6,799 nt of DNA, taken from the NCBI GenBank assembly GCA_021778785.1, contig JAJYBX010000102.1:1-6799 (forward strand). Direction: 5' to 3'. The DNA comes from Acidobacteriota bacterium (GTDB lineage Bacteria > Acidobacteriota > Holophagae > Holophagales > Holophagaceae). The translations under genes and the position numbers were made by a program. Below are positions 5,521 through 6,799 of this stretch, in pieces (positions within the stretch are counted from its first letter, which is position 1; each line of letters starts with the position of its first letter). Below the pieces are notes generated by a model. It saw only the letters and a list, made by a program, of their open reading frames with translations, searched no databases and was not told where the DNA came from.

Positions 5521-6471
5521 ATGCCCCTGTCCCCCGCCGAGATCCGCGCCATCCACGACCTGCCGGTGCCTGAGCTGCTCTACCGGGCGGCCACGGCCCA
5601 CCGCGCCCACTGGAACGCGGAGGAGATCCAGTTCTGCACGCTGGATTCCATCAAGACCGGGGCCTGCCCGGAGGACTGCGCCTACTGCCCCCAGAGCGCC
5701 CGCTACAACACCGCCCTGAAGGTGGAGCCCCTCAAGGACGTGGCGAAGGTCCTGGCCGGCGCCGCCGAGGCGAAGGCGAACGGCTCGACGCGCTACTGCA
5801 TGGGCGCCGCCTGGCGAGAAGTGAAGGACGACGCCAACTTCGACGCCGTGCTGGACATGGTGCGCGGCGTCTCCGGCATGGGCATGGAGGTCTGCGTCAC
5901 CCTCGGCATGCTCGACGAGGCCCAGGCGACGCGCCTCAAGGCGGCCGGCTGCCAGGTCTACAACCACAACATCGACAGCAGCCGCGATTTCTACGAGACC
6001 ATCATCCACACCCGGAAGTTCGACGAGCGCCTGGAGACCATCGCCGCCGTGCGCGCCGCGGGCCTGGAGGTCTGCTCCGGCGGCATCGTGGGCATGGGCG
6101 AAACGGTGGACCAGCGCATCCACTTCCTGCAGGAGCTCACCGAGCTGGAGCCCGCCCCGGAGAGCATCCCCATCAACCAGTTCGTGGCCGTGGACGGCAC
6201 GCCCCTGGCCGGCGTGCCGCCCCTGCCCCCGCTGGAGCTGGTGCGCATGATCGCCACGGCCCGCATCCTCTTCCCGAAGAGCCGCATCCGCCTCAGCGCC
6301 GGCCGCACGCAGATGAGCGACGAGCTGCAGGCCCTCTGCTTCTTCGCGGGCGCCAACAGCATCTTCACGGGCGAGAAGCTCCTCACCACCCCCAACCCCG
6401 GCGGCAACCACGACCACTGGCTGCTGAACGCCCTGGGCATGCGGGTGGAGGGCGCTCCGGCCCGCGTCTGA
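5521..6471 (+). CDS. bioB: Biotin synthase, radical SAM enzyme
   Basis: The 316-residue product is a full-length BioB. It catalyses the last step of biotin synthesis, inserting sulfur into dethiobiotin using S-adenosylmethionine radicals in the cytoplasm. The radical SAM [4Fe-4S] cluster ligands are C49, C53 and C56 in GACPEDCAYCPQS. The auxiliary [2Fe-2S] cluster that donates sulfur in E. coli BioB is bound by three Cys and one Arg. All have counterparts here: C93 (RYCMG), C125 (EVCVTLG), C185 (EVCSGGIVG) and R257 (RIRLSAGR). YNHNID (147-152), GMGET (191-195) and the C-terminal TTPNPGGNHD (289-298) are further family signatures, so the enzyme should be active. The ATG follows the -10 box by about 20 bases. 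A hemerythrin-like gene begins 5 bases after the stop, probably in the same transcript. No other bio gene is visible, so the rest of the pathway must lie elsewhere. Confidence 0.97.
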   Translation: MPLSPAEIRAIHDLPVPELLYRAATAHRAHWNAEEIQFCTLDSIKTGACPEDCAYCPQSARYNTALKVEPLKDVAKVLAGAAEAKANGSTRYCMGAAWREVKDDANFDAVLDMVRGVSGMGMEVCVTLGMLDEAQATRLKAAGCQVYNHNIDSSRDFYETIIHTRKFDERLETIAAVRAAGLEVCSGGIVGMGETVDQRIHFLQELTELEPAPESIPINQFVAVDGTPLAGVPPLPPLELVRMIATARILFPKSRIRLSAGRTQMSDELQALCFFAGANSIFTGEKLLTTPNPGGNHDHWLLNALGMRVEGAPARV

Positions 6472-6476
6472 CCCCC

Positions 6477-6799
6477 ATGCAGCTCCTCGACGATCTCCGC
6501 CGCGAACACGAGCTCATCGAGCAGGTGCTGGGGTCCCTCCGGGCCTTCGTGACGGCCCGCCTCGCGGGCCAAGGGGATCCCGCTGACGGCGCGCGGTACC
6601 TGGCCTTCTTCCGCCGCTTCGCCGGGGACTTCCACCACGACAAGGAGGAGGCCGTCCTCTTCCGGGCCCTCGTGGAGAAGGCTGAGCTGCCCGCGGACCG
6701 CGGCCCCGTGGCGGCCATCACCGGCGAGCACCGCCGCATGGCCGCCCTGCTGGAGGCCATGGCGGGCCTTCTGGACGGCCCCCTGGCCGCGGCGGCGGA
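6477..6799 (+). CDS. Hemerythrin-like (HHE cation-binding) domain protein, 3' end outside the window
   Basis: The first 107 codons are present and the gene continues past the right edge. The protein is strongly helical and carries the spaced His/Glu ligands of the HHE family: H11 in RREHELIEQVL, H53/H54 with E57/E58 in DFHHDKEEAVLF, and H85 in TGEHRRMAALLEAM. This is the pattern of a four-helix bundle with a non-heme di-iron site. Such proteins bind oxygen or nitric oxide, handle iron, or act in stress repair, and the particular role cannot be told from this fragment. The start lies 5 bases after the bioB stop with no strong ribosome binding site, so translation may be coupled to bioB. It is too small and lacks the extra N-terminal domain of RIC/YtfE di-iron repair proteins in the part visible. 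Confidence 0.82.
   Translation, partial: MQLLDDLRREHELIEQVLGSLRAFVTARLAGQGDPADGARYLAFFRRFAGDFHHDKEEAVLFRALVEKAELPADRGPVAAITGEHRRMAALLEAMAGLLDGPLAAAA

Noticed and set aside
3823..6417. 864-codon minus-strand open frame antisense to kdpD, kdpE and bioB
   Set aside because: It spans three well-identified genes and two intergenic boundaries on the other strand and has biased, repetitive composition. No family resemblance is visible.

Overview
The window is visibly GC-rich (roughly 70% by eye) and densely packed with chromosomal-type genes. It carries no transposase, phage gene, tRNA, rRNA or CRISPR array. The gene content fits a Gram-negative bacterium: an outer-membrane beta-barrel porin, a GlnK-type ammonium channel, a Kdp-type two-component system and a BioB. 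Base composition and the style of the Amt, porin and KdpD proteins recall the Acidobacteriota class Holophagae (Geothrix-like). That placement is a guess from memory, not a computed assignment.

Layout from left to right. Bases 1-74 (minus) hold the first 24 codons of a gene that runs off the left edge. Its N-terminus resembles the alpha subunit of a thiamine-diphosphate-dependent 2-oxo-acid dehydrogenase, and it carries a run of nine cytosines. Next come two minus-strand genes transcribed leftward: amt (1433-2671, ammonium channel) followed by an OmpL/BBP2-like porin (215-1375). They are 57 bases apart and read as one transcription unit. A 129-base divergent intergenic region (2672-2800) separates amt from kdpD-kdpE (2801-5409, plus strand). 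These two overlap by ATGA and encode an unusually short Kdp-type sensor kinase and a canonical KdpE-like regulator. A bulged inverted repeat (5415-5462) follows kdpE. Then come bioB (5521-6471) and, 5 bases later, the start of a hemerythrin-like gene (6477 onward) that runs off the right edge.

The most interesting part is the amt/kdpD intergenic region. It holds a T-rich tandem repeat of 11 bases (2753-2774) in otherwise GC-rich DNA. The repeat has the TTTTTA-N5-TTTTTA layout expected of a KdpE operator, and its second half sits where the -35 box of the kdpD promoter would be. The KdpD lacks the N-terminal KdpD sensor domain and begins with the USP-like domain, and no kdpFABC potassium pump lies in the window. 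An inferred picture is a Kdp-like phosphorelay that autoregulates and may also influence the divergent ammonium channel/porin operon, linking potassium (or turgor) and ammonium handling. This rests on sequence layout alone.

The left-edge gene, bioB and, more loosely, kdpD share a promoter-like stretch (GCTA-N3-T in all three, with TAGAAT or TAGATT as the -10 box in the first two) a short distance before the start codon. This suggests one housekeeping promoter style in this genome.
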